Shown here piece by piece: positions 7,917-16,541 of a stretch of DNA of 31,011 nt. Positions within the stretch are counted from its first letter, which is position 1; each line of letters begins with the position of its first letter. The notes under the pieces were generated by a model. The model saw nothing but the letters and a program-made list of their open reading frames with translations. It searched no databases and was not told the origin of the DNA. Both the position numbers and the translations under genes were made by a program. The stretch is from CAG-1000 sp964345385. GTDB lineage: Bacteria > Bacillota_I > Bacilli_A > RF39 > UBA660. The stretch lies in NCBI GenBank assembly GCA_964345385.1, contig CAYFQM010000006.1, positions 1 to 31,011 of the forward strand, in the 5' to 3' direction.

Positions 7917-8360
7917 TTAAATCACCTCCACAGTTCCACCCATCTGTTCTATTTTATTAATAGCAGAATTTGTAAATATATTAGCTTTAACAGTTAATTT
8001 CTTTTCTAAATTTCCGCCTCCTAATACTTTAATTCCAGCAAGCTCTTTTTTTACTAAACCAACTTCTTTTAATAACTCAGGAGTTATAATATCTCCATCA
8101 TTAAATCTGTTTAAATCTGATACATTTATTATTGCATATCTAGTTGCAAATTGTTTATTACTAAATCCTCTTTTAGGTAGTCTTTTATATAATGGAGTTT
8201 GTCCACCTTCAAACCATATATGAACTTTGCCACCACTTCTTGATTTTTGACCTTTTTCACCACGTGTTGATGTTTTACCACGTCCACTTCCTGGACCTCT
8301 TCCAACAATCTTTGATCTACGTGTTGAACCAGGTACACTTTTTAAACTTTCTAATCTCAT
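7917..8360 (-). CDS. rplO: 50S ribosomal protein L15
   Basis: This is a 147-residue protein with the Gly/Arg-rich N-terminus GRGPGSGRGKTSTRGEKGQKS that threads into 23S rRNA, then GGQTPLYKRLPKRGF and a globular C-terminus. Length is normal. It starts on the rpsE stop codon (TAATG) with GGAGG inside the end of rpsE. In most Firmicutes the L30 gene (rpmD) would lie between rpsE and this gene; here there is no room for it. Confidence 0.98.
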   Translation of the reverse strand: MRLESLKSVPGSTRRSKIVGRGPGSGRGKTSTRGEKGQKSRSGGKVHIWFEGGQTPLYKRLPKRGFSNKQFATRYAIINVSDLNRFNDGDIITPELLKEVGLVKKELAGIKVLGGGNLEKKLTVKANIFTNSAINKIEQMGGTVEVI

Positions 8361-8914
8361 TATTTTAAAACCTCCTCAACTGTTTTGTTTCTAAGGTTTG
8401 CTATATGCAATGCATTTCTTTGTGATTTTAAAGCTTCAATAGTAGCTTTTGCTGTATTTATTTGAGTATTACTTCCTAAATTTTTAGTTACTATATCTTT
8501 TATACCAGCTAACTCTAATACTATTCTTGAAGCACCACCAGAAATTATTCCACGTCCTTCTCTAGCAGGTCTTACTAATACTTTTGCAGCTCCAACTACT
8601 CCAATTGCTTCATGTGAAATTGTTCTTCCATCTACTAGATCTATTTTAACAATATTCTTTTCTGCCTCTTTAATAGCTTTACTTACTGCTACTGGTATTT
8701 CTTTACTTTTACCTGTACCAATACCTACTTTTCCTTTTCTATCTCCTACTGCAACTGTAGCAGAAAATCTAAAATTACGTCCACCTTTTGTAACTTTAGT
8801 AACTCTATCGATTGAAATAATTTTATCTTCATATAGTTTTTTCTCACGATTAAATTTTTTAAACTCACGATTGTTTTTCTTAATTTCTTTTTCTTTAACA
8901 ACGTTTTCGCTCAT
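8360..8914 (-). CDS. rpsE: 30S ribosomal protein S5
   Basis: This 184-residue protein of the small subunit is involved in decoding fidelity. The double-stranded RNA-binding-like S5 domain (RVTKVTKGGRNFRFSATVAV) carries the loop where spectinomycin resistance arises. It is followed by the C-terminal domain (VLVRPAREGRGIISGG). The N-terminal 30 residues are a lysine-rich extension. A strong AGGAGG precedes the ATG. The stop overlaps rplO. Confidence 0.98.
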   Translation of the reverse strand: MSENVVKEKEIKKNNREFKKFNREKKLYEDKIISIDRVTKVTKGGRNFRFSATVAVGDRKGKVGIGTGKSKEIPVAVSKAIKEAEKNIVKIDLVDGRTISHEAIGVVGAAKVLVRPAREGRGIISGGASRIVLELAGIKDIVTKNLGSNTQINTAKATIEALKSQRNALHIANLRNKTVEEVLK

Positions 8915-8923
8915 ATTTTCCTC

Positions 8924-9277
8924 CTAGAATTTTAATCCATTTTTTCTTGCTTCATCAGCTAAAGCTTTAACTTTACCATTATATGCGTATCCACCTCTAT
9001 CAAAAACTACTGTTTTTATTTTAGCTCCCTTAGCTTTTTCTGCAATATCTTTTCCTACTTTAATAGCAGTTTCAATATTATTCTTTTTCTCTTTTAATCC
9101 TAAAGAAGATGAGCTTAATAAAGTGGTTCCTTTTTCATCATCAATTATTTGTGCATATATAGCATTATTACTTCTAAAAACATTTAATCTTGGTACTAAT
9201 GAAGTTCCAGATATATTTTGTCTTACTTTTTTATGTCTTTGTTGTCTTTTACTATTTCTTGATTCTTTTTTTATCAT
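8924..9277 (-). CDS. rplR: 50S ribosomal protein L18
   Basis: The 117-residue L18 binds 5S rRNA. It has a basic N-terminus (RHKKVRQNISG) then VPRLNVFRSNNAIYAQIIDD and the C-terminal FDRGGYAYNGKVKALADEARKNG block. Length and position between rplF and rpsE are as in other Firmicutes. Confidence 0.97.
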   Translation of the reverse strand: MIKKESRNSKRQQRHKKVRQNISGTSLVPRLNVFRSNNAIYAQIIDDEKGTTLLSSSSLGLKEKKNNIETAIKVGKDIAEKAKGAKIKTVVFDRGGYAYNGKVKALADEARKNGLKF

Positions 9278-9287
9278 TATTTACCTC

Positions 9288-9833
9288 CTATACAGCTTTT
9301 TTTCCTTCTTTACGACGGATACGTTCTTCCTTATATTTAATTCCTTTTCCTTTATAAGGTTCAGGTTTTCTTATTTTTCTTATATTTGCAGCAAATTCTG
9401 CTACTGCTTGTTTATCAATACCACTAATTATTAATTCAGTAGTTGATTTTGGTGGCATTTCAACAGTAATTCCTTGTGGAACTTCAACATTTATTACATG
9501 CGAATAACCTGCTGATACAACTATTTTATTGCCTTGTATATTAAATCTATAACCTACGCCACTAATTTCAAGTTCTACTTTAAACCCTTCACTAACACCT
9601 ATAATCATATTATTAATAAGTGAGTTTGTTGTTCCATGTATTTGTCTTGAATATTTTTCATCATTATATCTTTCAACAATTACAGTATTATCTTTTACTT
9701 TTACATCTACATATTCTTTTTCAAAATCAAAATCTAATTGTCCCTTTGGACCTTTAACATTAATTTTATTATCATTAATGTTTACTTCTACTCCTGATGG
9801 GATATTTATTATTCTATTACCTATACGACTCAT
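9288..9833 (-). CDS. rplF: 50S ribosomal protein L6
   Basis: The 181-residue L6 sits near the factor-binding stalk base of the 50S subunit. It has two repeated domains, beginning MSRIGNRIINIPSGVEV and ending with the signature PEPYKGKGIKY and the basic tail RIRRKEGKKAV. The length is normal. It is separated from rpsH by 6 bases. Confidence 0.98.
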   Translation of the reverse strand: MSRIGNRIINIPSGVEVNINDNKINVKGPKGQLDFDFEKEYVDVKVKDNTVIVERYNDEKYSRQIHGTTNSLINNMIIGVSEGFKVELEISGVGYRFNIQGNKIVVSAGYSHVINVEVPQGITVEMPPKSTTELIISGIDKQAVAEFAANIRKIRKPEPYKGKGIKYKEERIRRKEGKKAV

Positions 9834-9839
9834 TATAAC

Positions 9840-10235
9840 CTACCAAATATAAGCCAAAACTTCGCCACCAAGATTTTTCTTTCTAGCTTCTTTTGAAGTC
9901 ATAAGACCTTCACTAGTAGAAACAATTGCTATACCTAATCCATTAAGTACTCTTGGCATTTGTTCTGCTTTAACATATACGCGTAACCCTGGTTTGCTAA
10001 TTCTTTTTAGTCCAGAGATAACTTTTTCTTTTGATTTTGAATATTTTAAATTTAATACTAACATTGAACCAATTGATAGTTTATTAATTTCATAACCATC
10101 AATGTATCCTTCTTTTGTTAAAATATCAGCTATTCCTTTTGTCATTTTAGTTTCTGGTATTTCAACAGTTTTATATTTCATAGCATTAGCATTACGAATT
10201 CTTGTAAGCATATCTGCTATTGTATCATTAACCAT
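9840..10235 (-). CDS. rpsH: 30S ribosomal protein S8
   Basis: The 131-residue S8 binds the central domain of 16S rRNA. Its N-terminus NDTIADMLTRIRNANAM and its C-terminal RNA-binding GIAIVSTSEGLMTSKEA stretch are clear. In many bacteria S8 represses the spc operon, but no obvious mimic of its rRNA site was identified here. Confidence 0.98.
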   Translation of the reverse strand: MVNDTIADMLTRIRNANAMKYKTVEIPETKMTKGIADILTKEGYIDGYEINKLSIGSMLVLNLKYSKSKEKVISGLKRISKPGLRVYVKAEQMPRVLNGLGIAIVSTSEGLMTSKEARKKNLGGEVLAYIW

Positions 10236-10273
10236 AATAGGCCTCCCTTCTTCTTAACCTTAATGTTAATACT

Positions 10274-10459
10274 CTACCAACTTGATTTTTTTACTCCTGG
10301 TATTTGTCCCTTGCTAGCTAATTCTCTAAAACAAATACGACATAAACCAAATTTTTTTAATACTGAACGAGGTCTTCCACATCTTATACATCTAGTATAA
10401 TTTCTTGCAGAAAATTTAAATCCTCTTTTTTGTGATTCTATTTTACTTTTCTTTGCCAT
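10274..10459 (-). CDS. rpsZ: 30S ribosomal protein S14, type Z (zinc)
   Basis: This 61-residue short form of S14 keeps all four zinc cysteines, at 24, 27, 40 and 43 (CIRC ... CRIC). The short zinc-type S14 in the spc operon is typical of Firmicutes. C-terminal GQIPGVKKSSW is conserved. There is no long paralogue of S14 in the window. Confidence 0.98.
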   Translation of the reverse strand: MAKKSKIESQKRGFKFSARNYTRCIRCGRPRSVLKKFGLCRICFRELASKGQIPGVKKSSW

Positions 10460-10473
10460 AATCTATTCCTTTC

Positions 10474-11013
10474 TTACTTTCTAAATGGAAGTCCGAACCC
10501 ACTTAGTAGTGCAAGAGCTTCTTCATTATTTTTAGCAGTTGTTACTATTGTAATATCAAGTCCTCTTACTTTAATAACTTGATCATAATCAACTTCTGGA
10601 AATACTAATTGTTCTTTTATCCCTAATGTATAGTTTCCCATTCCATCAAAACTATGCTTAGATAAACCTCTAAAATCTCTTACACGAGGTAGTGATACAT
10701 TAATAAGTTTATATAAGAATGAATACATTTGTTTTCCTCTTAAAGTAACTTTACATCCAATTTTATTTCCTTCTCTTAATTTAAATCCAGCTATAGATTT
10801 TTTTGCATTAGTAACAATAGGTTTTTGAAGTGCAATAGCCTCTAATTCCTTTAATGCTGAATCTAAATATTTTTGATCTGCTACAGCATCTCCAATACCC
10901 ATATTTAAAACTATTTTTTCAAGTCTTGGAACTTGCATTTTAGTAGTATAGTTAAATTGCTTCATCATATCAGGAATAATTTTTTCATCATATAATTTCT
11001 TTAATGTTTCCAT
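10474..11013 (-). CDS. rplE: 50S ribosomal protein L5
   Basis: The 179-residue L5 binds 5S rRNA and contacts the P-site tRNA. Conserved parts are VPRLEKIVLNMGIGDAV, GCKVTLRGKQMYSFLYKL and LPRVRDFRGLSKHSFDG. Length is exactly typical. It is followed by rpsZ after 14 bases. Confidence 0.98.
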   Translation of the reverse strand: METLKKLYDEKIIPDMMKQFNYTTKMQVPRLEKIVLNMGIGDAVADQKYLDSALKELEAIALQKPIVTNAKKSIAGFKLREGNKIGCKVTLRGKQMYSFLYKLINVSLPRVRDFRGLSKHSFDGMGNYTLGIKEQLVFPEVDYDQVIKVRGLDITIVTTAKNNEEALALLSGFGLPFRK

Positions 11014-11020
11014 AATTCAC

Positions 11021-11302
11021 CTACTTACTTTCTTTTCCAGTAGTTTTCTTCGCAGCTTTTTTCTTATCTTCTTTATTTGACTTCTCAGATACTACTTTTA
11101 TATTAGATATATGAATAGGAGCTTCTACTTCAATAATTCCACCATTTTGATTTTGATTATCTGGCTTAAGAGTTTTCTTTACCAAATTCACTCCATCAAT
11201 TATTACTCTATTTTCTTTTCTTAATACTTTTAAGATTTTACCTTCTTTGCCTTTATTAGCACCAGTAATTACCTTTACTTTATCTCCAACTTTTATCTTC
11301 AT
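11021..11302 (-). CDS. rplX: 50S ribosomal protein L24 with short basic tail
   Basis: The 93-residue L24 is an assembly initiator of the 50S subunit. The KOW motif (KVGDKVKVITGANKGKEGKI) is intact at the start. The last 20 residues form a Lys-rich tail (KEDKKKAAKKTTGKESK) that is not part of the core fold. Confidence 0.97.
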   Translation of the reverse strand: MKIKVGDKVKVITGANKGKEGKILKVLRKENRVIIDGVNLVKKTLKPDNQNQNGGIIEVEAPIHISNIKVVSEKSNKEDKKKAAKKTTGKESK

Positions 11303-11311
11303 AAATCTCTC

Positions 11312-11680
11312 CTATAATACTTCAGGTGCTAATGAGATAATTTTCATGAAATTTTTATCACGAAGTTCACGAGCAACTGGACCTAATACACGAGTACCAA
11401 CTGGACTTTTATCTTCTTTAATTAATACACATGCATTATCATCAAATTTAATATGACTTCCATCTGCTCTTTTAACACCTTTAACTGTTCTTACAATAAC
11501 AGCTTTAACTACTTTTCCTTTTGGTGTAGTTGAATTAGGAATTGCTTTTTTAACAGTTCCTACTACTACATCTCCAATATTTCCGCTTTTAACAACACTT
11601 CCTCCAAGTACTCTGATAACTAAGATTTCACGAGCGCCTGAATTGTCTGCTACTTTTAAACGGCTTTCTTGTTGTATCAT
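11312..11680 (-). CDS. rplN: 50S ribosomal protein L14
   Basis: This 122-residue protein, of the usual length, has the beta-barrel signature ESRLKVADNSGAREILVI and ends with the conserved FMKIISLAPEVL. It lies at the interface to the 30S subunit. The position between rpsQ and rplX is standard. Confidence 0.99.
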   Translation of the reverse strand: MIQQESRLKVADNSGAREILVIRVLGGSVVKSGNIGDVVVGTVKKAIPNSTTPKGKVVKAVIVRTVKGVKRADGSHIKFDDNACVLIKEDKSPVGTRVLGPVARELRDKNFMKIISLAPEVL

Positions 11681-11693
11681 ATCTTCCTCCTTC

Positions 11694-11951
11694 TTAAAGA
11701 ATAACAGCTTCTTGTACGATAGATTCTAGAGTATATCTTTTTGTTTTAGATAAAGGCCTAATAGATACACATTTTACTATATCGCCAATCTTAGCTTTGT
11801 TTTCTTCATCATGTACAGCGTACTTTTTAGTTGATTTTACTCTTTTATGATATAGTGGATGATTTCTATAACTTTCAACAGCTACAATAATTGTTTTGTC
11901 TGTTTTATCACTAACTACTGTTCCAATTATTTCTTGTTTTGCTTTTTCCAT
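11694..11951 (-). CDS. rpsQ: 30S ribosomal protein S17
   Basis: The 85-residue OB-fold protein binds the 5' domain of 16S rRNA. The core GTVVSDKTDKTIIVAVES and HDEENKAKIGDIVKC with RPLSKTKRY are conserved. The ATG overlaps the rpmC stop (TAATG). Confidence 0.98.
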   Translation of the reverse strand: MEKAKQEIIGTVVSDKTDKTIIVAVESYRNHPLYHKRVKSTKKYAVHDEENKAKIGDIVKCVSIRPLSKTKRYTLESIVQEAVIL

Positions 11952-12166
11952 TATTTACTTTCCTCCTTACTATTATCTAACTCTCTTTCTCTAATAACTG
12001 TTTTAATTTTAGCAACCTCACGTCTTAATTCTTTAATTCTATGAGGTTTTTCTAAGTTACCAGTAGAAGCACTAAACTTTAAATTAAATAATTCTTTTTT
12101 ATTTTCATTAACTTTTTTTTCTAAATCTTCAGTGGTTAATTTTCTTATATCATTCATCTTTAACAT
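11951..12166 (-). CDS. rpmC: 50S ribosomal protein L29
   Basis: This 71-residue two-helix protein sits near the peptide exit, where trigger factor and SRP dock. ELFNLKFSASTGNLEKPHRIKELRR is split between the two helices (conserved FNLKF and RIKELRREVAKIKT). The ATG at 12166 overlaps the rplP stop. An internal ATG three codons later (MNDIRKL) is also possible; GAGGTGG favours the first. Confidence 0.96.
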   Translation of the reverse strand: MLKMNDIRKLTTEDLEKKVNENKKELFNLKFSASTGNLEKPHRIKELRREVAKIKTVIRERELDNSKEESK

Positions 12167-12591
12167 TAATTAGCCACCTCTTCTTTCTTAACAAATTTTG
12201 TTTTAATAGGTAGTTTATGACCAGCAAGTCTAAGAGCTTCTCTTGCGATTTCTTCTGTTACATCATCAAGCTCAAACACTATTTTACCAGCCTTTACTAC
12301 TGCTGCCCATTCTTCAACATTACCTTTTCCACTTCCCATACGAACTTCAGCGGGTTTTTTTGTCCTTGCTAAATGTGGAAATATATTTATATAAATCTTA
12401 CCTCTTTTAAATGATTTAACATATCTAGTCATAGCTATTCTAGCAGCTTCTATTTGCCTTGATGTAATATAAGCTCCTTCTTTAGCCATTAATCCAAACT
12501 CACCTTTAGTAAGTTTTATATTTCCTTTAGCTTTTCCTTCATAACTCACTTTATGAGGTTTTCTATATTTAGTCTTTTTTGGAATTAACAT
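12166..12591 (-). CDS. rplP: 50S ribosomal protein L16
   Basis: This is a 141-residue protein beginning MLIPKKTKYRKPHK, the family's normal N-terminus. A longer in-frame reading from 12621 exists, but GGAGGT lies 7 bases before the ATG at 12591 and no homologue needs the extra residues. The true start still lies 23 bases inside the end of rpsC. L16 helps position the A-site tRNA; the conserved GSGKGNVEEWAAVV block is present. Confidence 0.97.
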   Translation of the reverse strand: MLIPKKTKYRKPHKVSYEGKAKGNIKLTKGEFGLMAKEGAYITSRQIEAARIAMTRYVKSFKRGKIYINIFPHLARTKKPAEVRMGSGKGNVEEWAAVVKAGKIVFELDDVTEEIAREALRLAGHKLPIKTKFVKKEEVAN

Positions 12592-13243
12592 TTTCATTAC
12601 CTCCATTTTTCTTAGAGCCAAAGATTTCTCCTTTATATATCCAAACTTTTACTCCTATTATTCCATAGATAGTATTAGCTTCTTTATGAGCGTAATCTAT
12701 ATCAGCTCTTAATGTATGAAGAGGTACAGTTCCTTCAGTATAAAACTCTGTTCTTGCCATTTCAGCTCCTGCTAATCTTCCAGAGACAGCAATTTTTACA
12801 CCTTTTGCTCCTGCCTTCATTACATTTCTAATGGCTCTTTTTTGTACTGATCTAAATGAAGCTCTATTTTGTATTTGATATGCTACACTTTCAGCCACTA
12901 ATGCTGCACTTAAATCAGGTTTTTTCACTTCTACTATTGATAAATAAATATCTTCTCCAGTAATCTTTTCCAAATGTTTTTTTCTTCTTTCACTATCAAC
13001 ACCAGCTTTTCCAATAACAACACCAGGTTTAGATGTGTTAATAAAAACATTTGTTCTTTTTTTATTTCTTTCAATAACAATTGATTCTACTGAACAACCT
13101 TTTAACTCTTTTTCTAAATATTGTCTGATTTTAAAATCTTTTTCTAAATATTTAGCGTAATCTTTTGTATCAGCGTACCATTTAGATTCCCAATCTTTAT
13201 TAATACCTAATCTTAATCCTATTGGACTTACTTTTTGTCCCAT
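12569..13243 (-). CDS. rpsC: 30S ribosomal protein S3
   Basis: This 224-residue protein, beginning MGQKVSPIGLRLGINKDW, has the KH domain loop VVIGKAGVDSERRKKHLEK and the C-terminal domain AGAEMARTEFYTEGTVPLHTL. It lines the mRNA entry channel. The C-terminus runs 23 bases into rplP. The length is typical of Firmicutes. Confidence 0.98.
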   Translation of the reverse strand: MGQKVSPIGLRLGINKDWESKWYADTKDYAKYLEKDFKIRQYLEKELKGCSVESIVIERNKKRTNVFINTSKPGVVIGKAGVDSERRKKHLEKITGEDIYLSIVEVKKPDLSAALVAESVAYQIQNRASFRSVQKRAIRNVMKAGAKGVKIAVSGRLAGAEMARTEFYTEGTVPLHTLRADIDYAHKEANTIYGIIGVKVWIYKGEIFGSKKNGGNENVNSKKD

Positions 13244-13246
13244 TGT

Positions 13247-13597
13247 TTAAGCCTCCTTTACAAGTTTATTATCTGTTACACAAATATATATATGACTTGT
13301 TCTATGATAGTTTTTAGCTACTCTTCCACGAGATGCAGCCTTTCTTCTTTTTAATGTTCTTCCTTCATTTATATATGTTTCTTTAATTACTAGGTCTTCC
13401 TCTTTTGCTCCAAAATTATTTACTGCATTTGCTACAGCAGAATCTAAAACTTTAATAATTAGTCTACTAGCTTTAGTGTTTGTTGTTTCTAAAACTCTTC
13501 TTGCTTCTGCTACGCTTTTATCTCTAATTAAATCTAAAGTCATTCTAGCTTTTCTAGGAGCAATTTGTGCACCTTTATGAATACTATATGTTTCCAA
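13247..13597 (-). CDS. rplV: 50S ribosomal protein L22
   Basis: This 116-residue protein lines the peptide exit tunnel through its extended beta hairpin. Seen here: KGAQIAPRKARMTLDLIRDK at the start and the hairpin LKRRKAASRGRVAKNYHRTSH, where macrolide-resistance mutations occur in other species. It lies 3 bases before rpsC. Confidence 0.98.
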   Translation of the reverse strand: METYSIHKGAQIAPRKARMTLDLIRDKSVAEARRVLETTNTKASRLIIKVLDSAVANAVNNFGAKEEDLVIKETYINEGRTLKRRKAASRGRVAKNYHRTSHIYICVTDNKLVKEA

Positions 13598-13609
13598 TTT
13601 TCATTCCTC

Positions 13610-13897
13610 CTATTTCTTCGTTTTAGCTGAAGTTGAAAAACTAGCAGCATGTCCAGTAAATTTACGAGTTGCAGCAAATTCACCAAGTTTATGTCCTACC
13701 ATATCTTCAGTAACATATACTGGAATAAATTCACGTCCATTATGAACAGCAAATGTATGTCCAATAAAATCCGGAAATATTGTTGATCTTCTTGACCATG
13801 TTTTAAGTACTTCCTTCTTTCCTTTTTCATTTAATGCTTTTACTCTTTTTAAAAGTTTTTCATGTACATAAGGACCTTTTTTTAAACTTCTTGCCAT
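13610..13897 (-). CDS. rpsS: 30S ribosomal protein S19
   Basis: This 95-residue protein of the 30S head begins MARSLKKGPYVHEKLLKRV and contains WSRRSTIFPDFIGHTFAVHNG and GHKLGEFAATRKF. Length and order (rplB-rpsS-rplV) are standard. Confidence 0.99.
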   Translation of the reverse strand: MARSLKKGPYVHEKLLKRVKALNEKGKKEVLKTWSRRSTIFPDFIGHTFAVHNGREFIPVYVTEDMVGHKLGEFAATRKFTGHAASFSTSAKTKK

Positions 13898-13913
13898 ATT
13901 TACGATTCCTTTC

Positions 13914-14744
13914 TTATTTCTTTCTACCAGTCACGATTAATTTATTAGATGACTTTTTAGGTTTTCTAGTTTTTAATCCTAATGTAGGTTTACCCCAAGG
14001 GGTCATAGGTTGAGCTCTTCCAATTGGAGCTTTACCTTCACCACCACCATGTGGGTGATCATTAGGGTTCATTACAGAACCACGAACTGATGGTCTGATT
14101 CCTAAACGTCTGCTTCTTCCAGCTTTTCCTAAATTAATAAGTTCATGGTCAGTATTTCCAACTTCTCCAATAGTAGCTTTGCAGGCTTCTAACACTTTTC
14201 TTACTTCACCACTTTGAAGTCTTAAAATAATATGTTTTCCTTCACTACCTAATATTTGTGCACTTGTACCTGCACTTCTTGCAAGTTTAGCTCCTGCGCC
14301 TGGTTTTAGTTCAATATTATGAACTGTAGTACCAACTGGAATACATGATAATGGTAGTGCATTCCCCACTTTTATATCTGCTTTTTCTCCACTTTCAATT
14401 CTGTCTCCAACTTTTAATGTTAAAGGAGCTATAATATATCTTTTTTCTCCATCAAGATAATTAATTAATGCAATATTAGCGCTTCTGTTTGGATCATATT
14501 CAATTGAAGCAACAACTCCTTCAACACCGTCTTTATTTCTTTTAAAATCAATAATACGATATTTACTTTTGTGTCCTCCACCAATATGTCTAACAGTTAT
14601 TTTACCTTGATTATTTCTTCCTCCTGTTTTCTTCTTTGAAACAAGCAAACTTTTTTCAGGAGTGGTTCTTGTTATTTCAGAGTTAACAAGTGTACTCATT
14701 CCCCTTGTACCAGGAGTATTAGGTTTGTATATTCTAACTGGCAT
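13914..14744 (-). CDS. rplB: 50S ribosomal protein L2
   Basis: This 276-residue protein lies next to the peptidyl-transferase centre. The RNA-binding core and the highly conserved NPNDHPHGGGEGKAPIGR, which contains the histidine known to matter for peptide-bond formation, are intact, as is the basic C-terminus RKPKKSSNKLIVTGRKK. Typical length. Confidence 0.99.
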   Translation of the reverse strand: MPVRIYKPNTPGTRGMSTLVNSEITRTTPEKSLLVSKKKTGGRNNQGKITVRHIGGGHKSKYRIIDFKRNKDGVEGVVASIEYDPNRSANIALINYLDGEKRYIIAPLTLKVGDRIESGEKADIKVGNALPLSCIPVGTTVHNIELKPGAGAKLARSAGTSAQILGSEGKHIILRLQSGEVRKVLEACKATIGEVGNTDHELINLGKAGRSRRLGIRPSVRGSVMNPNDHPHGGGEGKAPIGRAQPMTPWGKPTLGLKTRKPKKSSNKLIVTGRKK

Positions 14745-14752
14745 ATTTCCTC

Positions 14753-15019
14753 CTATAAATCTATAGAAGAGTCTTTATCAAGTTTTACATAAGCTTTTTT
14801 ATAACTAGATGTCTTTCCAATGTATTTTCCAACTCTTCTAATTTTACTTCTCACATTTAAAGTGTTTACACTAATTACTTTAACATTAAATGCTTTTTCA
14901 ACAGCATTTTTAATTTGTGTTTTATTAGCATTAGGTTTTACTTTAAATACATAAGTATTTTCTGTGTTTTTTAAATATTCTGATTTTTCAGTTATAACTG
15001 GTGCAATTATAATATCCAT
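14753..15019 (-). CDS. rplW: 50S ribosomal protein L23
   Basis: This short 88-residue L23 is the docking site for trigger factor and SRP at the tunnel exit. IIAPVITEKSEYL and YVFKVKPNANKTQIKNAVE are conserved. Its start overlaps the rplD stop (TAATG). Confidence 0.97.
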   Translation of the reverse strand: MDIIIAPVITEKSEYLKNTENTYVFKVKPNANKTQIKNAVEKAFNVKVISVNTLNVRSKIRRVGKYIGKTSSYKKAYVKLDKDSSIDL

Positions 15020-15639
15020 TATTTAAGCACCTCCTCTAATTTTATGATAGCTTCTTCTTCTATTACCAAACATTTATTATTTACTAAATCCAAAACATTT
15101 ATTTTAGATACATCCAAAGCAACTACACTTTTATTATTTCTAGTAGCTAATACTAAATTATCATTATCTACATGAACAATTAATGCTTTAGAAGTAACTT
15201 TAAGATTATTTAATATTTTTACAAATTCATTAGTTTTAGAAGTTATATCTTTAAATGAATCAACAACTATTAATTCTTTCTCTTTGAATTTTAATGTCAA
15301 TGCACTTAATAAAGCTAATCTTCTTTCTTTTTTGTTTTGTTTTTTTGAAAAAAATCTAGGTTTAGGGCCAAAAACAATCCCTCCACCTGGCCATTGTGGA
15401 CTTCTAATAGATCCTTGTCTTGCTTGACCAGTTCCTTTTTGTCTGTATGGTTTTTTTCCACCGCCTCTTACTTCTCCTCTTGTTTTAGTTGAAGCAGTTC
15501 CTTGTCTTAAATTGTTTTGAGTAAATACTATCGCATCTTTTAAAACGCTCTCATTAACTTCAACATTCCATATATTATCAGCAAGAGTTAAATCTTTTAC
15601 ATTTTCACCTTTAAGGTTAACAACTTTAATTTTTGCCAT
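15019..15639 (-). CDS. rplD: 50S ribosomal protein L4
   Basis: The 206-residue L4 has the long loop that enters the exit tunnel (RGEVRGGGKKPYRQKGTGQA, then RQGSIRSPQWPGGGIVFGP). In several bacteria L4 also binds the S10-operon leader and represses the operon; the structured leader at 16851-16974 would be its target if that holds here. The start and stop both overlap neighbours as TAATG. Confidence 0.98.
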   Translation of the reverse strand: MAKIKVVNLKGENVKDLTLADNIWNVEVNESVLKDAIVFTQNNLRQGTASTKTRGEVRGGGKKPYRQKGTGQARQGSIRSPQWPGGGIVFGPKPRFFSKKQNKKERRLALLSALTLKFKEKELIVVDSFKDITSKTNEFVKILNNLKVTSKALIVHVDNDNLVLATRNNKSVVALDVSKINVLDLVNNKCLVIEEEAIIKLEEVLK

Positions 15640-16517
15640 TATTCACTAACCTCCTGTGATTTTTCTTCATTTTCTACTTCTGTTTTAGTTTCCTCTGGGG
15701 CTTCTTCATTGTTAATTTCTTCTTTTGTTTCAACTTCTACTTCAGTAGTTTCCTTTACTTCTTCTTCTATTACTGTTTCATCCATTTTTTCTTCTGTTTC
15801 AATGTTATTTTCAATTGTTTCATCTAATTTTGTCTCTTCATTAATAGATATATCTTCTTCATAAGAAACAAGTTCAATACTATTTTTATTTTGTTTACCT
15901 TTAACAGCAGTTTTAATAAACACAAATGACCCTTTAGCTCCTGGAACATTACCACTTACTAAAATACAATTGTTTTCAGTGTCAATAGAAACAATAACTA
16001 AGTTTTGAATAGTTACTTGTCCGCCACCCATTCTTCCAGGTAACTTTTTACCTTTAAGAACTCTCATTGGCCTCATAGATCCCATGGACCCAACTCTTCT
16101 ATGATATTGTGAGCCATGAGATGCAGGACCACAAGATTGATTCCATCTTTTTATTACACCTTGAAATCCTTTTCCTTTTGAAATTCCTGTAACATCTACA
16201 GTTTCCCCTTCTTCAAACACATTAATATCTATTACTTGACCAACTTCATATATAGATGTATCTATTCCTCTAATTTCTTTTACGAAGCGCTTAGGTAATG
16301 TATTTGCTTTTTTAGCATGACCAATTTCTGGTTTATTAGATGATTTTTCTTTTTTATCAAAAGCACCTAATTGAATAGCATCATACCCATTTTTTTCTAC
16401 TGTTTTAATTTGAGTTATAACATTTTTATCTATCTCAATTACAGTAACTGGTATTAACTTACCGCTAGTAGTAAAAACTTCAGTCATTCCTACTTTGCGT
16501 CCTAAGATTCCTTTCAT
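15639..16517 (-). CDS. rplC: 50S ribosomal protein L3 with a long acidic C-terminal tail
   Basis: The first 209 or so residues are a normal L3, a 23S rRNA-binding protein near the peptidyl-transferase centre: MKGILGRKVGMTEVF, ISKGKGFQGVIKRWN, GSMGSMRPMRVLKGKKLPG, VPGAKGSFVFIKTAVKG. From about residue 218 to 292 follows an extra tail in which about 32 of 73 residues are Glu or Asp, with almost no hydrophobic core and no predicted fold. Such a tail is unusual on a protein that binds RNA. It remains in frame with normal codon use up to the stop that overlaps rplD, so it is not obviously a frameshift product. Confidence 0.96.
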   Translation of the reverse strand: MKGILGRKVGMTEVFTTSGKLIPVTVIEIDKNVITQIKTVEKNGYDAIQLGAFDKKEKSSNKPEIGHAKKANTLPKRFVKEIRGIDTSIYEVGQVIDINVFEEGETVDVTGISKGKGFQGVIKRWNQSCGPASHGSQYHRRVGSMGSMRPMRVLKGKKLPGRMGGGQVTIQNLVIVSIDTENNCILVSGNVPGAKGSFVFIKTAVKGKQNKNSIELVSYEEDISINEETKLDETIENNIETEEKMDETVIEEEVKETTEVEVETKEEINNEEAPEETKTEVENEEKSQEVSE

Positions 16518-16541
16518 TATTTCCTCCTATAATTAATCTTA

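Noticed and set aside
8129..8338. Minus-strand frame of 69 codons
   Set aside because: Out-of-frame shadow inside rplO on the same strand.
12592..12621. Longer start for L16
   Set aside because: The extra ten residues do not match the family and the ribosome-binding site is placed for the ATG at 12591.
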